A stretch of 64,000 nucleotides of DNA, from NCBI GenBank assembly GCA_947495985.1, contig CANMBD010000004.1, forward strand, positions 186,001-250,000. The letters run 5' to 3'. The notes under the pieces are model-generated. The model searched no databases. It saw only the letters and a list, made by a program, of their open reading frames with translations, and had not been told where the DNA came from. Below, one piece after another: positions 53,548 to 63,391 of the stretch. Each line of letters starts with the position of its first letter. Positions within the stretch are counted from its first letter, which is position 1. A program made the translations under genes and the position numbers. The stretch comes from an uncultured Sphingomonadaceae bacterium (GTDB taxonomy: Bacteria; Pseudomonadota; Alphaproteobacteria; Sphingomonadales; Sphingomonadaceae).

Positions 53548-55500
53548 ATGAATGACGAACAGGATCCCAAGGAAAACCCCTGGATGAAGAGTATGCTCAT
53601 CTGGGCAGGCGTGATTGTCGCCCTGTTGCTCACTGTCTCAATGTTTGGTGCTGGTGCTGGTGCTGATTCTGGTGAAGCAATCAGCTATTCCTCGTTCCGT
53701 GCGAAAGTTGCCGAGGGCAGCGTCCAAAGCGTCGCGATTGCCCCGGACAAGATTACCGGTGAGCTGACCAACGGAGACAAGTTCGCTACAACACCCGTTG
53801 GCAATGATCCCAGTCTCGTCAAATTGCTTGATGAAAAAGGCGTCGAATATAGTGGTCAAGCAGAAGAAAGCCCAAGCATCTGGCAGTATCTTTTGATTCA
53901 GTCGTTACCGTTCCTGCTCATTCTCGGCATTGCGTTTTTCGTGTTGCGCCAAATGCAAAAAGGCAGCGGGTCCGGTGCGATGGGCTTTGGCAAATCCAAG
54001 GCCAAAATGCTGACCGAAAAGCAAGGCAAGGTTACCTTTGAAGATGTTGCCGGTATTGATGAAGCGCGCGAAGAGTTGGAAGAAATCGTTGAATTTCTTA
54101 AAAATCCAGGCCGCTTTGCAAAACTGGGAGGGCAAATTCCCAAGGGCGCATTGCTCGTAGGTTCACCGGGTACCGGTAAAACTTTGTTGGCCCGTGCAAT
54201 TGCTGGCGAAGCCGGTGTTCCTTTCTTCACCATTTCCGGTTCAGATTTTGTGGAAATGTTTGTCGGCGTTGGTGCGAGCCGTGTTCGCGACATGTTTGAG
54301 CAGGCGAAGAAAAACGCACCTTGTATCGTTTTCATCGATGAGATTGATGCCGTTGGTCGCCATCGTGGTGCTGGCCTTGGCAATGGCAATGACGAGCGCG
54401 AACAGACGCTGAACCAGCTCTTGGTCGAAATGGATGGTTTTGAAGCGAATGAAGGTATCATCATCATCGCCGCGACCAACCGTCCTGACGTCCTCGACCC
54501 CGCGTTGTTGCGCCCGGGCCGCTTTGATCGCCAGGTTGTGGTGCCGCGCCCTGATATTGAAGGTCGTGAAAAGATCCTCGAAGTGCATATGAAGAAAGTG
54601 CCACTGGCGCCCGATGTGAACGCACGCACGATTGCACGCGGTACCCCCGGTTTCTCTGGTGCTGATCTTGCGAACCTCGTGAATGAAGCGGCCCTGATGG
54701 CTGCGCGTCGCGGCAAGCGTCTCGTGGCGATGGACGAGTTTGAGACCGCCAAAGACAAGGTCATGATGGGCACCGAACGTAAATCCATGGTGATGACCGA
54801 GGATGAGAAGAAAATGACCGCTTATCATGAAGCCGGTCACGCGATTGTGGCGGTGCATGAGCCTGCCTCTGACCCGATCCACAAAGCGACAATCATTCCA
54901 CGCGGCCGTGCGCTTGGCATGGTTATGCGCCTGCCGGAGCGAGACAGCTACAGCTATCACCGTGACAAGATGCACGCCAATATGGCTGTGTCGATGGGCG
55001 GCCGTGTCGCGGAAGAAATCATCTTTGGCTATGACAAGGTGTCTTCCGGCGCGTCAGGCGACATTCAATATGCGACGAAGCTCGCGCGCGACATGGTCAC
55101 GCAATGGGGCATGTCGGACGAAATGGGTCCGTTGCAATATGAAGAGGAGCAAGGCGAGACCTTCCTCGGCTATTCGCAATCCCAGCGCGTCCATATGTCG
55201 GACGAAACGGCCAAGAAAATCGATAGCGAAATTCGCGGTATCGTTGATGCCGGCTATGACCGTGCCAAGGATGTATTGACCAGACACGAAGATCAGCTGC
55301 ATTTGCTGGCAAATGCGCTGCTTGAGTATGAAACCTTGTCGGGTGACGAGATTGACTCGCTAGTCGAGAATGGCAAATTTGAACGGCCCGACGGCGATGT
55401 CGTGAAGCCATCTTCGGTCCCTACAATTGGTACATCTATACCGAAAGCGGGTAAGAAGCGGAAAGGCCCATTTGGCGATCCGAAACCGCAGGGTGCTTAA
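53548..55500 (+). CDS. ftsH: ATP-dependent zinc protease FtsH
   Basis: Membrane-anchored AAA+ protease that removes damaged membrane proteins and regulators. The 650-residue protein has two N-terminal helices (about residues 14-32 and 112-134) flanking a periplasmic loop. Walker A GSPGTGKT lies at 205-212, Walker B at [11 protein letters not shown], the second region of homology ends GRFDRQV, and the zinc site HEAGH is at 427-431. The C-terminus is Lys/Pro-rich. It has 157 bases of leader upstream and its own terminator downstream. Confidence 0.98.
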   Translation: MNDEQDPKENPWMKSMLIWAGVIVALLLTVSMFGAGAGADSGEAISYSSFRAKVAEGSVQSVAIAPDKITGELTNGDKFATTPVGNDPSLVKLLDEKGVEYSGQAEESPSIWQYLLIQSLPFLLILGIAFFVLRQMQKGSGSGAMGFGKSKAKMLTEKQGKVTFEDVAGIDEAREELEEIVEFLKNPGRFAKLGGQIPKGALLVGSPGTGKTLLARAIAGEAGVPFFTISGSDFVEMFVGVGASRVRDMFEQAKKNAPCIVFIDEIDAVGRHRGAGLGNGNDEREQTLNQLLVEMDGFEANEGIIIIAATNRPDVLDPALLRPGRFDRQVVVPRPDIEGREKILEVHMKKVPLAPDVNARTIARGTPGFSGADLANLVNEAALMAARRGKRLVAMDEFETAKDKVMMGTERKSMVMTEDEKKMTAYHEAGHAIVAVHEPASDPIHKATIIPRGRALGMVMRLPERDSYSYHRDKMHANMAVSMGGRVAEEIIFGYDKVSSGASGDIQYATKLARDMVTQWGMSDEMGPLQYEEEQGETFLGYSQSQRVHMSDETAKKIDSEIRGIVDAGYDRAKDVLTRHEDQLHLLANALLEYETLSGDEIDSLVENGKFERPDGDVVKPSSVPTIGTSIPKAGKKRKGPFGDPKPQGA

Positions 55501-55552
55501 GCCGCTATTATATTAGCTAGATAACTCACCTGATACTCAGACAAATAGATAC

Positions 55553-55586
55553 AAAGGCCTCCCTCAGACTTGAAGGAGGCCTTTTT
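55553..55586 (+). terminator. intrinsic terminator after ftsH
   Basis: A 10-bp perfect stem (55553-55562 with 55575-55584), GC-rich at its top, followed by TTT. It separates ftsH from the converging CNNM/CorC gene. Confidence 0.9.
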
Positions 55587-55625
55587 CATTTCGATAGTTT
55601 CGCGCGTCCTTGATCGACATCTGGC

Positions 55626-56933
55626 CTAATCGATATCTGGTTTAGATGACCGAACAATCAACTTGTCGATTTTGCGACCATCCATGTCGATTATCTCAAA
55701 AACCCAGCTCTGATCCTCAAAATTCTCTCCTTCTTTTGGCAGACGCCGCAATTGATTCAAAGCGTGCCCGGCAACTGTGGCATAATCCCGGTCATCGGGT
55801 AGTTTGATACCCAGGCGATCCGCCAGTGCATCCATCGACATCGCGCCAGATACAAGAAAACTGCCATCCGCGCGCTCAATCAGGCTGCGCTGAGTCTTTT
55901 CGTCTTGATCAGAGACAAATTCACCGGCGATCGACCGGAGCAGGTCATTGGGAGTTACGATACCTTCAAAATGGCCATATTCGTCATGAACCAGAACCAT
56001 CGGCACGTCAGCTTCCCTAAGGATATCGAGCGCATCCAATGCATCGAGCTGATCCGGGACTTTTTCCAGCGGGCGCATCAGCTTATGCAAATCGAGGGGC
56101 TGTCCGCTAAACTGCGCAGCGACGATATCACGCGCAACGACCACGCCCTTGATATCGTCCACTGAATTCTCTGCCACAGGCAAGCGGCTGTGCGGCGATT
56201 CAATCAACATTGCATGAATTTCTTCAGTGGTCGCGCTGATATCCAACCAATCAACCTCTGTCCGGGGTGTCATTACTTCTCGAATGGGCCGGTCGGCCAT
56301 GCGCACGACGCCCGCAATAACGGCTCGCTCATGTTCTTCGATAACACCCGACCGCGTGGCTTCAGCAAAAACCATCTGTAACTCATCTGCGGTCACGTGA
56401 TTGGCCTGGTCCCGTTTGAGGCCGAGTACCCGAAAGATTAATGCACTTGTACCATCAAGCAGCCACACCAATGGTGCGGCTACTCTGGCGAGTAAGTCCA
56501 TTGGCGGTGCCATGACGACGGCAATTTTTTCGGCTGAACGGAGCGCAAATTGTTTGGGCACGAGTTCGCCAATAACCAGCGAAGCAAAAGTCGTCAGCCC
56601 GATGACCAAAGCGAAACCGATACTGACAGACAGTTCTTGGCCCATACCCAGAGCTTGCAAACGCTCCGCGACCGGTCCGCCGAGGCTGGCTCCGGAAAAG
56701 GCGCCGGCGACAATGCCGATCAATGTGATTCCAATTTGTACCGTGGACAAAAACTTGCCGGGATCGCCGGCCAAACGTAGAGCAATTCTCGCGCCTCGGC
56801 TCCCTTGATCTGCTGCAGAATGGAGATATGCCTTACGCGCGGAAACAATGGCCAGTTCCGACATTGCGAAAACGCCATTAATCAGCACCAGTACGACAAT
56901 GATCGCAACATCAAACCAAGGAAAAGCTGTCAT
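55626..56933 (-). CDS. CNNM/CorC family membrane protein (hemolysin-related)
   Basis: A 435-residue protein with an N-terminal DUF21 membrane domain of four helices (AIIVVLVLINGVFAMSELAIVSA, IGITLIGIVAGAFSGASLGG, IGFALVIGLTTFASLVIGEL). Two CBS domains follow (VMTPRTEVDWLDIS, ILREADVPMVLVHDEYGHFEGIVT), then a C-terminal CorC-type transport-associated domain. The family is linked to magnesium or cobalt transport rather than hemolysis. ATG 56933 has GGA upstream; the longer frame starts in a poor context. Confidence 0.92.
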   Translation of the reverse strand: MTAFPWFDVAIIVVLVLINGVFAMSELAIVSARKAYLHSAADQGSRGARIALRLAGDPGKFLSTVQIGITLIGIVAGAFSGASLGGPVAERLQALGMGQELSVSIGFALVIGLTTFASLVIGELVPKQFALRSAEKIAVVMAPPMDLLARVAAPLVWLLDGTSALIFRVLGLKRDQANHVTADELQMVFAEATRSGVIEEHERAVIAGVVRMADRPIREVMTPRTEVDWLDISATTEEIHAMLIESPHSRLPVAENSVDDIKGVVVARDIVAAQFSGQPLDLHKLMRPLEKVPDQLDALDALDILREADVPMVLVHDEYGHFEGIVTPNDLLRSIAGEFVSDQDEKTQRSLIERADGSFLVSGAMSMDALADRLGIKLPDDRDYATVAGHALNQLRRLPKEGENFEDQSWVFEIIDMDGRKIDKLIVRSSKPDID

Positions 56934-57116
56934 ATTGTCCAATAGAAAGGGAATAAGCCCGAAAGAAACCCTATAGCCATATGTTTTACAAAATATCAAA
57001 TATGCTTTGATGCCGCCCTGATAATTTTGGGTTCATCTTATCTATGGTTAATTACGGCTATCGCGCCGGGAAGGGGAAGTATATCCCAACGGCGCTTCTA
57101 TGAGGGACTAAAAAAT

Positions 57117-57791
57117 ATGCGTAGCAAACAAGCATTTATTGCAGCACTATCGTTAAGCGCACTCGCCTTTGCGAGCGGCTGCACAACCAACCCAGAGACC
57201 GGGAACCGGGTTCTGTCCAAAGCAGCCATTGGCGGTATTGGCGGTGCGCTGGGCGGCTATCTGCTCGGTGATATTATCGGCGGCCGCAATGACCGCACGG
57301 AAAAGATTATCGGTGCCGGTCTTGGCGGCCTCGCCGGTGCGGGCGTGGGCTATTATATGGATGAGCAGGAAAAGAAACTGCGCGAGCAAACCGCCGGTAG
57401 CGGTGTCGATGTGACACGTGACGGTGATAATTTGATCTTGAATATGCCATCCAATGTTACTTTTCCGGTAAACAGCGCGGCCATTGAGCCTGAGTTTCAA
57501 CAGACTTTGGGCGATGTTGCCAATACGCTGTCACAATATGAAAAAAGCTACATCGATGTTTATGGTCATACCGACAGCACCGGCACAGATCAATACAACC
57601 AATCGCTGTCCGAACGGCGTGCTTTGTCGGTTGCCAACTTCTTGAGCAATAGCGGCGTTCAGCGTGCAAGAGTTGAAACCCGCGGGTTTGGGGAAAGCCA
57701 GCCGATCGCGACCAACAGCACCGAGGAGGGGCGCTCTGCAAACCGCCGGGTCGAGCTGAAAATTGTACCGATCCGGGAGCAAGACCTCTAG
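57117..57791 (+). CDS. OmpA-family outer membrane lipoprotein with a glycine zipper
   Basis: A 224-residue lipoprotein: the signal ends ASGC (Cys at about residue 21). A glycine zipper region follows (AIGGIGGALGGYLLGDIIGG and GAGLGGLAGAGVGYYMDEQ) that may insert in a membrane, then an OmpA-type peptidoglycan-binding domain (YIDVYGHTDSTGTDQYNQSLSERRALSVANFL). This is the YiaD type. ATG 57117 is preferred over an upstream frame start because it opens the signal peptide. Confidence 0.92.
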   Translation: MRSKQAFIAALSLSALAFASGCTTNPETGNRVLSKAAIGGIGGALGGYLLGDIIGGRNDRTEKIIGAGLGGLAGAGVGYYMDEQEKKLREQTAGSGVDVTRDGDNLILNMPSNVTFPVNSAAIEPEFQQTLGDVANTLSQYEKSYIDVYGHTDSTGTDQYNQSLSERRALSVANFLSNSGVQRARVETRGFGESQPIATNSTEEGRSANRRVELKIVPIREQDL

Positions 57792-57829
57792 AGCAGCGCA
57801 CTATCCGCTTGCCATGACAACAATCATTA

Positions 57830-57894
57830 GGGCATCCCTTTCCTGAAAACAGGATAAGCCAAATAGTTATAGGCCAACAGTTTAAGGGATGCCC
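57830..57894 (+). promoter_or_regulatory. folded leader hiding the SDR ribosome binding site
   Basis: An 11-bp perfect inverted repeat (57830-57840 and 57884-57894) closes around two inner hairpins, TCCTG-AAAA-CAGGA at 57841-57854 and a weaker GCC/GGC pair at 58-60/72-74 of the same block. The 3' arm contains AAGGGA, the only ribosome site for the ATG at 57899. In the folded RNA the site would be closed, so this could be a translational switch. A DNA-level operator or a terminator of the preceding gene are alternatives. Confidence 0.5.
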
Positions 57895-57898
57895 AAAT

Positions 57899-58666
57899 AT
57901 GACCACCCCAAATTTTTCCATCGACCTGACTGGACGTACTGCCATTGTTACCGGGGCGTCCGCTGGTCTGGGCCGTCGTTTTGCAAACGTCTTGGCGTCT
58001 TGTGGAGCAAAGGTTGCTTGTACGGCCCGGCGCAGGGAAAAGCTGGATGAACTGGTAGACGAAATCACCCAAGATGGCGGCAATGCACACGCTTTCGATC
58101 TGGATGTCCGGGACGCGGAGCAACTGAAAGCAATTATTCCGTCCGTCTCCGAAACGCTGGGGCAACCCGATATATTGGTCAACAATGCGGGAATTGTAGA
58201 TGCCGCTCGCGCTGTGAAGATGTCTACGGAATTGATCGATGACGTTCTCGATACCAACATGCGCGCCGCCTACATATTGTCCTGTGAGTTTGCGCGACCT
58301 TTGATCGAACAAAAGATGCCCGGGCGGATCGTTAATATCTCCTCGATAGCCGGCACCCATTATGATGGTCATGGCGCTGCACTTTATTCGACCACCAAGG
58401 CTGGAATATCAAGAATAACAGAGGCGTTGGCTGTTGAATGGTCCAAATTCTTCATCAACGTCAACGCGATTGCACCGGGGCTTTTTGCAACCGATATGTC
58501 GGATGGAATGACCAGTCGAATGGGTAATTTTTACGAGCATTTTCCCCGCAAACGTATATGCCAGCCGGATCAGATGGATAGCACATTGCTTTATCTGTTA
58601 TCGCCGGCATCAGAATGCGTGACTGGCACCATAATCAAAGTCGATGACGGCCAAGGGCCGCGATAA
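57899..58666 (+). CDS. short-chain dehydrogenase/reductase
   Basis: A 255-residue Rossmann oxidoreductase with TGASAGLGRRFANVLAS (cofactor motif), VNNAGIVDAAR (NNAG) and the catalytic YSTTK at residues 163-167, preceded by INISSIAG-like VNISSIAGTHYDG. The usual C-terminal cap GTIIKVDDGQGPR is present. The substrate is unknown; acyl-carrier or hydroxyacyl substrates are common. Its ribosome site lies within a strong stem (see leader). It converges with the UbiH-type gene, with four bases between stops. Confidence 0.92.
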   Translation: MTTPNFSIDLTGRTAIVTGASAGLGRRFANVLASCGAKVACTARRREKLDELVDEITQDGGNAHAFDLDVRDAEQLKAIIPSVSETLGQPDILVNNAGIVDAARAVKMSTELIDDVLDTNMRAAYILSCEFARPLIEQKMPGRIVNISSIAGTHYDGHGAALYSTTKAGISRITEALAVEWSKFFINVNAIAPGLFATDMSDGMTSRMGNFYEHFPRKRICQPDQMDSTLLYLLSPASECVTGTIIKVDDGQGPR

Positions 58667-58670
58667 ATAG

Positions 58671-59903
58671 CTAGATTAAATCACCCATAAGCAATTGCGG
58701 CAAATCACCACTTTCGCCGCGCGCTTCCGCCATGAACTGGTCTTTGAGGGGTGGGATGCGTTGCACTATGCCAATGCCAAAGCGGCGGATCGCTGAAGAT
58801 GTATCGCCGGGCAATCCAAAAAGCCGCGTGAGGATGTCTGTAGCGGCTGACATCATAAGGTTGTCCAGCCCGCGCCAGCGGTCATATCGAGCCAATATCT
58901 GCGCATCACCCAGATCAAGGCCTGTACGGGCGCCATCGACAATGCACTCGGTCAATGCTGCCACATCGCGCAGACCAAGATTGAGTCCCTGACCAGCAAT
59001 CGGGTGGATCCCATGTCCCGCATCGCCAACCAGGGCAAGACGTTGGGCGATGAGTTCTGCGCTGTGATGAAAGCCGAGCGGATAGGTCGCGCGCGCGGAT
59101 TGCAAAGTCATTTGACCTAAAAACCCCCCAGTTTTCTTGATCAACTCCGCTTGAAAAGCCCGGTTGTTAATCTTGGCCAAAGCGGGTCCATCTTTGCGCG
59201 CAACCGTCCAGACAATGGCCGAGCGATGACTTCCATCCTCATTGTCGCGCATCGGTAAAACGGCGAACGGCCCGGAGGGATAGAAAATCTCATAAGCCGT
59301 ATTCTCGTGGGGCTGCTCATGCGTCACTGTGCACACAATGGCGCTATGGTCATATTGCCATTTCGCCATGACGATGCCAGCCGCGTCGCGTACCGTGCTA
59401 CCACGGCCATCGGCAGCGATCAGTAACGGAGCGACCAATTGCTCACCACTTTCCAGAGTAACGGAAACGTGATGATCACCACGGTTGGTTTTTTCCACTT
59501 GTTTTGGAAGGTATAAATCAATCTGGTCGTGTGTCTGTGCTGCTTTAAACAATGTCCGCTGCAAAACTCCATTTTCAATCATCACGCCGAGCGGCCCGTC
59601 ATTTTCATCAGGCGTAAAGTCAAGCTTTCCGCGTTTTAGACCATCGTTGATCAGAATTCTGTCAATATCGCAGCCATGTGGCTCCAGCTTCTTTGATAAA
59701 CCAATTGCCTCAAATATGTTCCAGCTGGCGCTGTTGATTGATGAAACTCGGCCGTCATTTTGCGGATCCATCAAATGGGCCGGCGCGGCGCGATCAATCA
59801 CAGCCACGCGCAATCCATGAGCCGCAAGAGTCAAAGCTTGGGTCAAACCAATCAGGCCGGCGCCCAATATGATTACATCGCTCTGCTTTTCACTACCGGT
59901 CAT
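58671..59903 (-). CDS. UbiH/UbiF/COQ6-type FAD monooxygenase
   Basis: A 410-residue flavin hydroxylase of ubiquinone biosynthesis. The FAD-binding ADP motif VIILGAGLIGLTQALTLAAHG is at the N-terminus. The late motif LALVGDAGHGIHPIAGQGLNLGLRDVAALTECI is typical, and the C-terminus is aligned with UbiH. Which ring position it hydroxylates cannot be told. ATG 59903 has GAGG seven bases upstream; the longer frame to 59936 is less likely. Confidence 0.92.
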   Translation of the reverse strand: MTGSEKQSDVIILGAGLIGLTQALTLAAHGLRVAVIDRAAPAHLMDPQNDGRVSSINSASWNIFEAIGLSKKLEPHGCDIDRILINDGLKRGKLDFTPDENDGPLGVMIENGVLQRTLFKAAQTHDQIDLYLPKQVEKTNRGDHHVSVTLESGEQLVAPLLIAADGRGSTVRDAAGIVMAKWQYDHSAIVCTVTHEQPHENTAYEIFYPSGPFAVLPMRDNEDGSHRSAIVWTVARKDGPALAKINNRAFQAELIKKTGGFLGQMTLQSARATYPLGFHHSAELIAQRLALVGDAGHGIHPIAGQGLNLGLRDVAALTECIVDGARTGLDLGDAQILARYDRWRGLDNLMMSAATDILTRLFGLPGDTSSAIRRFGIGIVQRIPPLKDQFMAEARGESGDLPQLLMGDLI

Positions 59904-60098
59904 ATTCGCGCCTCTATCTTGTCGTTCGCTGTCCACAGGATAAGCGCCAGCGGACCGAAAAGAAAGCTGTTCGGGTAAATTATCATCAACAAACTTGCCG
60001 GAAAACTTGACGTGGAGTCACGGATTCGCGCAAAGGAAACGATAGTTAATACGGGTTTGGGCATTTGTACCAAGATGGACAGACCCCGGGAGTAGAAA

Positions 60099-62402
60099 AT
60101 GGCCGGAAAAGCAAAGGAAGCCAATTGGCGAGAAGTGATGCGGGCCAGCCTGCTGCGCAGCGGCGCGCTGATCGGTGCCGTTTTCCTCGGCCTCGTGGCC
60201 GTTTTTCTGTTTCTTGCTTTTGTGAGCTATTCGCCCAGCGATCCTTCTTTGAATACTGCGGCTGGCAGCGTCGAGCATAACTGGATGGGCATTGCCGGAT
60301 CTTACAGTTCTGACCTGTTTTTGTCTCTGATTGGTGTTCCGGTGATATTGTTCCTGCCGCTGATATTGATTTTCGCCAATCGCTTGTGGCGCGATATTCC
60401 GCAGGCCGAGTGGAAAAAACAACTGCTATGGTGTTTGCTTGCTGCCTTTCTGATCGGAACGGGTTTGTCATTGTGGTTTCCTGACAGTCAGGCGGATTTG
60501 CCATCGGGCTGGGGCGGACTTGCCGGCATGGTCTCTGCTAAAGGTATCAATGCTGGCTTGACTGCTATTTCAGAGAGCTGGAGCGGCGTTGTTTCGGGTG
60601 TGTTGACAGCAATCACTGTAACTGGCGGTCTTGTGCTTGGTTATTTCAGCCTACGGCTCGACAAGCCTCTGTTGTCCATGCCTCAGATCAAGTTGCCACG
60701 CTTCAAATCGGGTGAAGAAGATAGCGGCCTGGTCATCGAACCTGAAGGTGCTGCACCTGCGAAACCGAAAAAGCCACCCGCTCCACGCAAAGAAGTCAAA
60801 CCGGATAATCGGCCACCGCCGGAAATTAGCGACCGGGCCCTGCCTCCTAAAAAAGCGAGCCTATCGAGCGGCAAACAAGGTGATTTTTTTGGCCCCTACT
60901 CACTCCCGTCAATCGACCTTCTGACACCGCGGCCTGAAGAAGCGAATAATGTCATCGATAAAGCGGGACTGGAACGCAATGCGCGTTTGCTTGAATCCGT
61001 TCTCGACGATTTTCATGTGAAGGGCACAATCAACGCCGTGCGGCCGGGGCCTGTGGTGACTATGTATGAACTGGAGCCTGCTCCGGGCATCAAAGCAAGC
61101 CGCGTGATCCAGCTTGCCGAAGATATTGCACGAAATATGTCAGCACTTTCCGCCCGTGTGGCCGCGATACCGGGCCGAACCGTCATGGGTATCGAACTGC
61201 CCAATGCGCAGCGTGAATCCGTTGTTCTCCATGAGATGATCGGCAGCGACAGTTTTCAGGACCAGACCGGGCAGCTTCCAATAATTCTCGGCAAGAATAT
61301 CTCTGGCGACCCGGTCATTGCCGATCTTGCGCCGATGCCGCATCTGTTGATCGCAGGTACGACGGGTTCCGGTAAATCCGTTGGCCTCAATTGCATGATC
61401 GTTTCGCTGCTTTACCGGATGACGCCGGATCAGTGCAAAATGATCATGATCGATCCGAAGATGCTGGAACTCAGCACCTATGACGATATTCCGCATTTGC
61501 TGTCGCCGGTTGTAACCGAACCGGCCAAGGCTGTCCGCGCCCTAAAATGGGCGGTGGAGCAAATGGAGGAACGCTACCGGATGATGTCATCCATCTCGGT
61601 GCGCAATCTCGCCAACTATAATGAGAAGGTCAAAGCTGCCAAAGCAAAGGGTGAGCCATTGGGTCGCAAGGTCCAGACCGGTTATGACCCGGAAACATCG
61701 CGGCCCATCTACGAAGAAGAACAGCTGGATTATGAAGTCCTGCCGCAAATAGTGATCATCGTGGATGAGCTTGCTGATCTGATGATGACTGCCGGTAAAG
61801 AGGTTGAATTCCTCATCCAGCGCCTTGCCCAGAAAGCACGTGCGGCTGGTATTCATCTTATCATGGCGACCCAGCGACCATCGGTTGACGTTATTACTGG
61901 TGTTATCAAGGCTAACCTGCCGACACGGATCAGTTTCCATGTGACGTCCAAGATCGATTCCCGCACCATTCTGGGCGAACAGGGTGCCGAACAGCTTCTC
62001 GGCAAAGGAGACATGCTCTATATGCCTGGTGGCAAGCAATTGACCCGTGTCCATGGACCGTTTGTTTCGGATGATGAGGTTCGCCTGATTGCGGATCATT
62101 GGCGCGCGCAAGGATCACCGGAATATATTCAGGCGGTGACCGAAGAACCGGAAGATGGCAGCTATGCCCTGGATGGTGCAGATCTGTCTGACAGCAAGGA
62201 AGACCGGCAATATGCGCAGGCCTGCCAGATAGTCTTTGAAAGCCAGAAAGTGTCGACCAGCTGGCTCCAACGACAGCTTAGAATCGGTTACAACACCGCT
62301 GCGCGGATCATCGACCGGATGGAAGATGACCAGTTTATCAGCCCTCCCAACCATATTGGTCGCCGGGAAGTGCTGCGTGATCAAAATGGTGAAGTGATCT
62401 AA
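60099..62402 (+). CDS. ftsK: DNA translocase FtsK
   Basis: Septal DNA pump that segregates chromosome ends and supports division. The 767-residue protein has four N-terminal membrane helices (about residues 22-45, 70-95, 105-125, 165-190). A Pro/Lys-rich linker follows, then the RecA-like motor with Walker A GTTGSGKS at residues 420-427 and VIIVDELADLMM as Walker B. A C-terminal winged helix gamma domain that reads KOPS sites closes the chain (STSWLQRQLRIGYNTAARIIDRME). GGGAG precedes the ATG. Confidence 0.97.
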   Translation: MAGKAKEANWREVMRASLLRSGALIGAVFLGLVAVFLFLAFVSYSPSDPSLNTAAGSVEHNWMGIAGSYSSDLFLSLIGVPVILFLPLILIFANRLWRDIPQAEWKKQLLWCLLAAFLIGTGLSLWFPDSQADLPSGWGGLAGMVSAKGINAGLTAISESWSGVVSGVLTAITVTGGLVLGYFSLRLDKPLLSMPQIKLPRFKSGEEDSGLVIEPEGAAPAKPKKPPAPRKEVKPDNRPPPEISDRALPPKKASLSSGKQGDFFGPYSLPSIDLLTPRPEEANNVIDKAGLERNARLLESVLDDFHVKGTINAVRPGPVVTMYELEPAPGIKASRVIQLAEDIARNMSALSARVAAIPGRTVMGIELPNAQRESVVLHEMIGSDSFQDQTGQLPIILGKNISGDPVIADLAPMPHLLIAGTTGSGKSVGLNCMIVSLLYRMTPDQCKMIMIDPKMLELSTYDDIPHLLSPVVTEPAKAVRALKWAVEQMEERYRMMSSISVRNLANYNEKVKAAKAKGEPLGRKVQTGYDPETSRPIYEEEQLDYEVLPQIVIIVDELADLMMTAGKEVEFLIQRLAQKARAAGIHLIMATQRPSVDVITGVIKANLPTRISFHVTSKIDSRTILGEQGAEQLLGKGDMLYMPGGKQLTRVHGPFVSDDEVRLIADHWRAQGSPEYIQAVTEEPEDGSYALDGADLSDSKEDRQYAQACQIVFESQKVSTSWLQRQLRIGYNTAARIIDRMEDDQFISPPNHIGRREVLRDQNGEVI

Positions 62403-62473
62403 AAGCCCACAATTCAGGTGATGTTCAATCGCTTCTTGTTAAGTGTTGCGAAGATTTTTCAGGAGTTTTCAAT

Positions 62474-63103
62474 ATGTTGAGATTTGCTTTTCTGCTCGCC
62501 ACAGCGCCTTTGGCGATGACGGCCAGCGTTCCAGCGACAGCCCAGCAAAGCCCCGCCGATGATATCAACGCGATTTCAGCCCATTTGCGCGCCATGACCA
62601 CCATGACTGCCAGTTTCACACAAACTGACCGTAGTGGGCGGCTATTGCCCGGAAAACTAACGCTGAAGCAGCCGGGTCGGATACGCTTTCAATATGGCAA
62701 GGAAGCAAATTTGCTGATTGTCGGCGACGGCAAGGCGTTGACGATGATAGATTATGAGGTGAATCAGGTTCAACGCTGGCCGATAAGGAACAGTCCATTG
62801 GGCGCGCTGCTCAATCCTGAACGGGATTTATCCAAATATGGAAAAATCATCCCGACTCGTAATCCAGATGTGTTGAGCGTTGAGGTGCGTGATCCGAAAC
62901 GGCCTGAATATGGCGTAATTACAATGGTTTTTACCAAGATCGCCGGTGCGCCTGCTGGTCTACGCCTGGATGGCTGGGTATCTCTCGATTCGAAGAATAA
63001 TCGGACATCTATCCGGCTTTCCGATCAAAAATTCGGGGTTCCCATAGCCAATAACGCTTTCAAATGGACTGATCCGCGCCGAAAAAGACGCGGTAGGCGA
63101 TGA
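62474..63103 (+). CDS. lolA: outer membrane lipoprotein carrier LolA
   Basis: Periplasmic chaperone that carries lipoproteins from the inner membrane to LolB. The 209-residue product has a signal peptide (TASVPATAQQS near residue 24) and a LolA beta-barrel core with MTASFTQTDRSGRLLPGKLTLK and PGRIRFQYGKEANLLIVGDGK. The tail is basic (RRKRRGRR). AGGAG lies eight bases before the ATG. It follows ftsK by 71 bases and is probably co-transcribed. Confidence 0.94.
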   Translation: MLRFAFLLATAPLAMTASVPATAQQSPADDINAISAHLRAMTTMTASFTQTDRSGRLLPGKLTLKQPGRIRFQYGKEANLLIVGDGKALTMIDYEVNQVQRWPIRNSPLGALLNPERDLSKYGKIIPTRNPDVLSVEVRDPKRPEYGVITMVFTKIAGAPAGLRLDGWVSLDSKNNRTSIRLSDQKFGVPIANNAFKWTDPRRKRRGRR

Positions 63104-63184
63104 ACGGAGGCGCGGCCTCGACCAGCGGAAGCGCTGACAGCTTTTGTTCATCTAAGCGACAGAAACGCGGTTCTATAACGGTTA

Positions 63185-63309
63185 CAGGATGAGATGAGGC
63201 GATCAGGTTTTCCCCCTGTTACCTGATTATATAAACTTCGGACCATCCTATGCGTGACGAACGCGAGTTAGCCCTCACCTCCTAAATGCCCCCGGAGGTG
63301 AGGGTTTTT
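63185..63309 (+). ncRNA. probable small RNA with a C-rich loop, between lolA and xthA
   Basis: A TATAAC -10-like element at 63174-63179 precedes a non-coding stretch that folds well. A 7-bp hairpin (63202-63208 with 63221-63227) displays a C-rich loop, UUUCCCCCUGUU. A single-stranded part rich in ACUUCGGACCAUCC follows, then an 11-bp terminator hairpin. C-rich loops that can pair with Shine-Dalgarno sites are a mark of several alphaproteobacterial small RNAs; the overall plan resembles the suhB/MmgR type, which I cannot confirm. No frame in it has a ribosome site. Confidence 0.55.
63272..63309 (+). terminator. intrinsic terminator of the small RNA
   Basis: A perfect 11-bp stem (63272-63282 with 63294-63304) and a five-T run. 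Its left arm contains CACCUCC, an anti-Shine-Dalgarno-like stretch. Confidence 0.88.
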
Positions 63310-63391
63310 CGTCTTTAACCTATCAAAAAATATCACAATTCGTCAGGCTTTTGGCTTGGGTTTTCCGGCTATCATGGCTAGGGATTTAGCG

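Noticed and set aside
53898..54788. A 296-codon open frame on the minus strand
   Set aside because: It is antisense to the conserved AAA+ core of ftsH; the product is Ser/Arg/Pro-rich without a fold.
51494..57051. Shared 12-mer ATCTATGGTTAA upstream of cpoB (51494) and the OmpA lipoprotein gene (57040)
   Set aside because: Both genes act at the envelope, but exact 12-mer pairs are expected many times by chance in 64 kb; a CtrA-type TTAA-N7-TTAA site is not complete in either.
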